Shown here piece after piece: positions 52,095 to 52,899 of a DNA stretch of 52,899 nucleotides (its first letter is position 1; every line of letters begins with the position of its first letter). The notes under the pieces are model-generated. The model saw nothing but the letters and a program-made list of their open reading frames with translations, did no database searches and was not told the DNA's origin. Both the position numbers and the translations under genes were made by a program. Origin of the DNA: Allobosea sp. (GTDB taxonomy: Bacteria > Pseudomonadota > Alphaproteobacteria > Rhizobiales > Beijerinckiaceae); the NCBI RefSeq assembly GCF_030695125.1, contig NZ_JAUYTP010000003.1, positions 1 through 52,899 of the forward strand, given 5' to 3'.

Positions 52095-52175
52095 AGCAAG
52101 TCAAGAATTATGCACAGTCATCTCGACGCCACGATTTCAGCAGGTTAGGCTGTGCATATTTTATGTGCGCAATAA
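52095..52175. promoter_or_regulatory. Putative res site of the second resolvase
   Basis: Upstream of the resolvase start are TCAAGAATTATGCACAG (52101-52117) and, inverted, GCTGTGCATATTTTATGTGCG (from about 52149). The GTGCATA/TATGCAC half-sites match those of the 24-bp palindrome at 35770-35793. Confidence 0.55.
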
Positions 52176-52186
52176 GAGCCTGTTTC

Positions 52187-52744
52187 ATGCCCTTTACCTA
52201 TGGCTACGCCCGCGTCTCAACCGATGGTCAGACCCTCGACGCCCAGGTTGCTCAGCTCGACGCCGCCGGCGCGTCCAAGCTGTTCAAGGAGAAGGTTTCG
52301 GGAGCTGCGCGTGATCGTGCGCAGCTTGACAAGATGCTGGCCACCCTGAATGCCGGCGACGTCGTGATCGTGACGCGTCTCGACCATCTTGCGCGATCAA
52401 CACGTGACCTGCTCAACATCCTTGGCGTCGTCGCCGACAAAGGCGCTGCTTTCCGTTCGCTCGGCGACGGATGGGCGGACACGACGACGGCTCACGGTCG
52501 GCTGATGCTGACGGTGCTAGCCGGGCTGGCGGAATTCGAGCGCGAGCTGATCCGCTCCCGTACCGGCGAAGGACGCGCCCGAGCGAAAGCGCGGGGAGTG
52601 AAACTCGGCCGGCGGTTCAAGCTCACTCAGCACCAGCGCGACGAGGCCATCCGGCGCCGCGACGCCGGCGACGAGTCGATGACCGAGATCGCGTGGAGCT
52701 ACAATGTTTCGCACTCGACGATTTCAAGATTGCGGGCGCGATAA
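52187..52744 (+). CDS. Tn3-type serine resolvase
   Basis: 185 residues from MPFTYGYARVSTDGQTLDAQ, with the nucleophile in ARVST. IVTRLDHLARSTRDLLNILG and LMLTVLAGLAEFERELIRSR follow, and the C-terminal HTH is QRDEAIRRRDAGDESMTEIA then NVSHSTISRLRAR. It is only distantly similar to the resolvase at 41597-42196. No transposase accompanies it. It probably acts on the res-like site upstream, perhaps in multimer resolution. Its stop faces the OmpA-family gene when the circle is closed. Confidence 0.94.
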   Translation: MPFTYGYARVSTDGQTLDAQVAQLDAAGASKLFKEKVSGAARDRAQLDKMLATLNAGDVVIVTRLDHLARSTRDLLNILGVVADKGAAFRSLGDGWADTTTAHGRLMLTVLAGLAEFERELIRSRTGEGRARAKARGVKLGRRFKLTQHQRDEAIRRRDAGDESMTEIAWSYNVSHSTISRLRAR

Positions 52745-52758
52745 ACCGTTGGGTTCCG

Positions 52759-52899
52759 GAATTAGCCGTTCTTGCCGCTTAGCAGCGGTGTAATTCGCCG
52801 CAGCGTCACGCGCCGGTTCTCACGCGAGTCCGCTTGCGTGGCGACCTTGAGATACTGCTCGCCATAGCCCTGCGTCGTCAGGTTCTCCGGCGGCACGCC
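52759..52899. repeat. Terminal direct repeat, right copy (circular contig overlap)
   Basis: Exact copy of bases 1-141. Joining here places the OmpA-family gene immediately after the resolvase that ends at 52744, as two convergent genes. It should be removed once when the plasmid is circularised. Confidence 0.93.

Noticed and set aside
1..52899. tRNA, rRNA, riboswitch, integron or prophage structures
   Set aside because: I looked for tRNA cloverleaf ends, rRNA motifs, attC-like arrays and phage gene order and saw none that I could support by eye.

Overview
The window is one complete circular plasmid written as a linear contig. Bases 1-141 are repeated exactly at 52759-52899, so the circle is 52,758 bp. 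The 141-bp overlap looks like a k-mer overlap from a short-read, possibly metagenomic, assembly. Replication is by an alphaproteobacterial repABC system with two parS-like palindromes. The relaxase is of the rhizobial TraA type. Families such as a MucR homologue, DUF6894, DUF5985, a PhnA-like membrane protein, an HWE histidine kinase and EcfG-type (GGAAC-N16/17-CGTT) promoters point to a host in Hyphomicrobiales (Rhizobiales). Genus cannot be fixed from this sequence; a Bosea, Methylobacterium or Bradyrhizobium relative is a guess.

Layout. 0-8 kb: a proline-rich OmpA-family envelope protein, an IS5-family (IS427-like) element, then small exported or membrane proteins (Tat-signal basic protein, PhnA-like membrane protein with a 24-residue partner, fasciclin, PepSY). 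8-12.7 kb: a hairpin-rich segment leading into a 656-residue ParB-like protein, then a TumE/TumA-type toxin-antitoxin pair between two copies of a palindrome-bearing direct repeat, then a Phd-type antitoxin with a decayed VapC toxin. 12.7-16.6 kb: parS sites, repA, repB, antisense RNA, repC. 16.8-23.5 kb: RelB/YafQ toxin-antitoxin, MucR homologue, an orphan ECF sigma factor, XRE and MerR regulators, a response regulator divergent from an HWE kinase, and transposase debris. 23.7-29.6 kb: mobilisation genes (TraG coupling protein, small TraD-like protein, oriT, TraA relaxase-helicase, DUF6118). No mating-pair (trb/virB) genes are present, so the plasmid looks mobilisable rather than self-transmissible.

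29.6-34.4 kb holds a winged-helix/TPR regulator divergent from a cupin, cysteine synthase and PLP decarboxylase operon, an unassigned metabolic unit. 34.7-35.7 kb is an orphan LysM-like protein with a hydrophobic segment. 36-41.4 kb is a periplasmic sugar-oxidation module: a PQQ-dependent aldose dehydrogenase and a c-type cytochrome, with a complete pqqABCDE operon (including a 33-residue PqqA) on the same strand. 41.6-42.4 kb is a serine resolvase with res-like repeats. 42.4-52.1 kb is a signalling island: a stress-promoter secreted protein, a winged-helix regulator with two DUF5985 membrane proteins, and, divergently, a 2116-residue soluble hybrid kinase with eleven tandem 276-bp HAMP-type repeats followed by a REC-HK-REC hybrid kinase. 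A second serine resolvase closes the circle.

Taken together the plasmid combines stable inheritance (repABC, three toxin-antitoxin loci of which one is broken, two resolvases), mobilisation, envelope and stress functions probably read by the host's general stress sigma factor, a PQQ respiratory module and a large sensory island.
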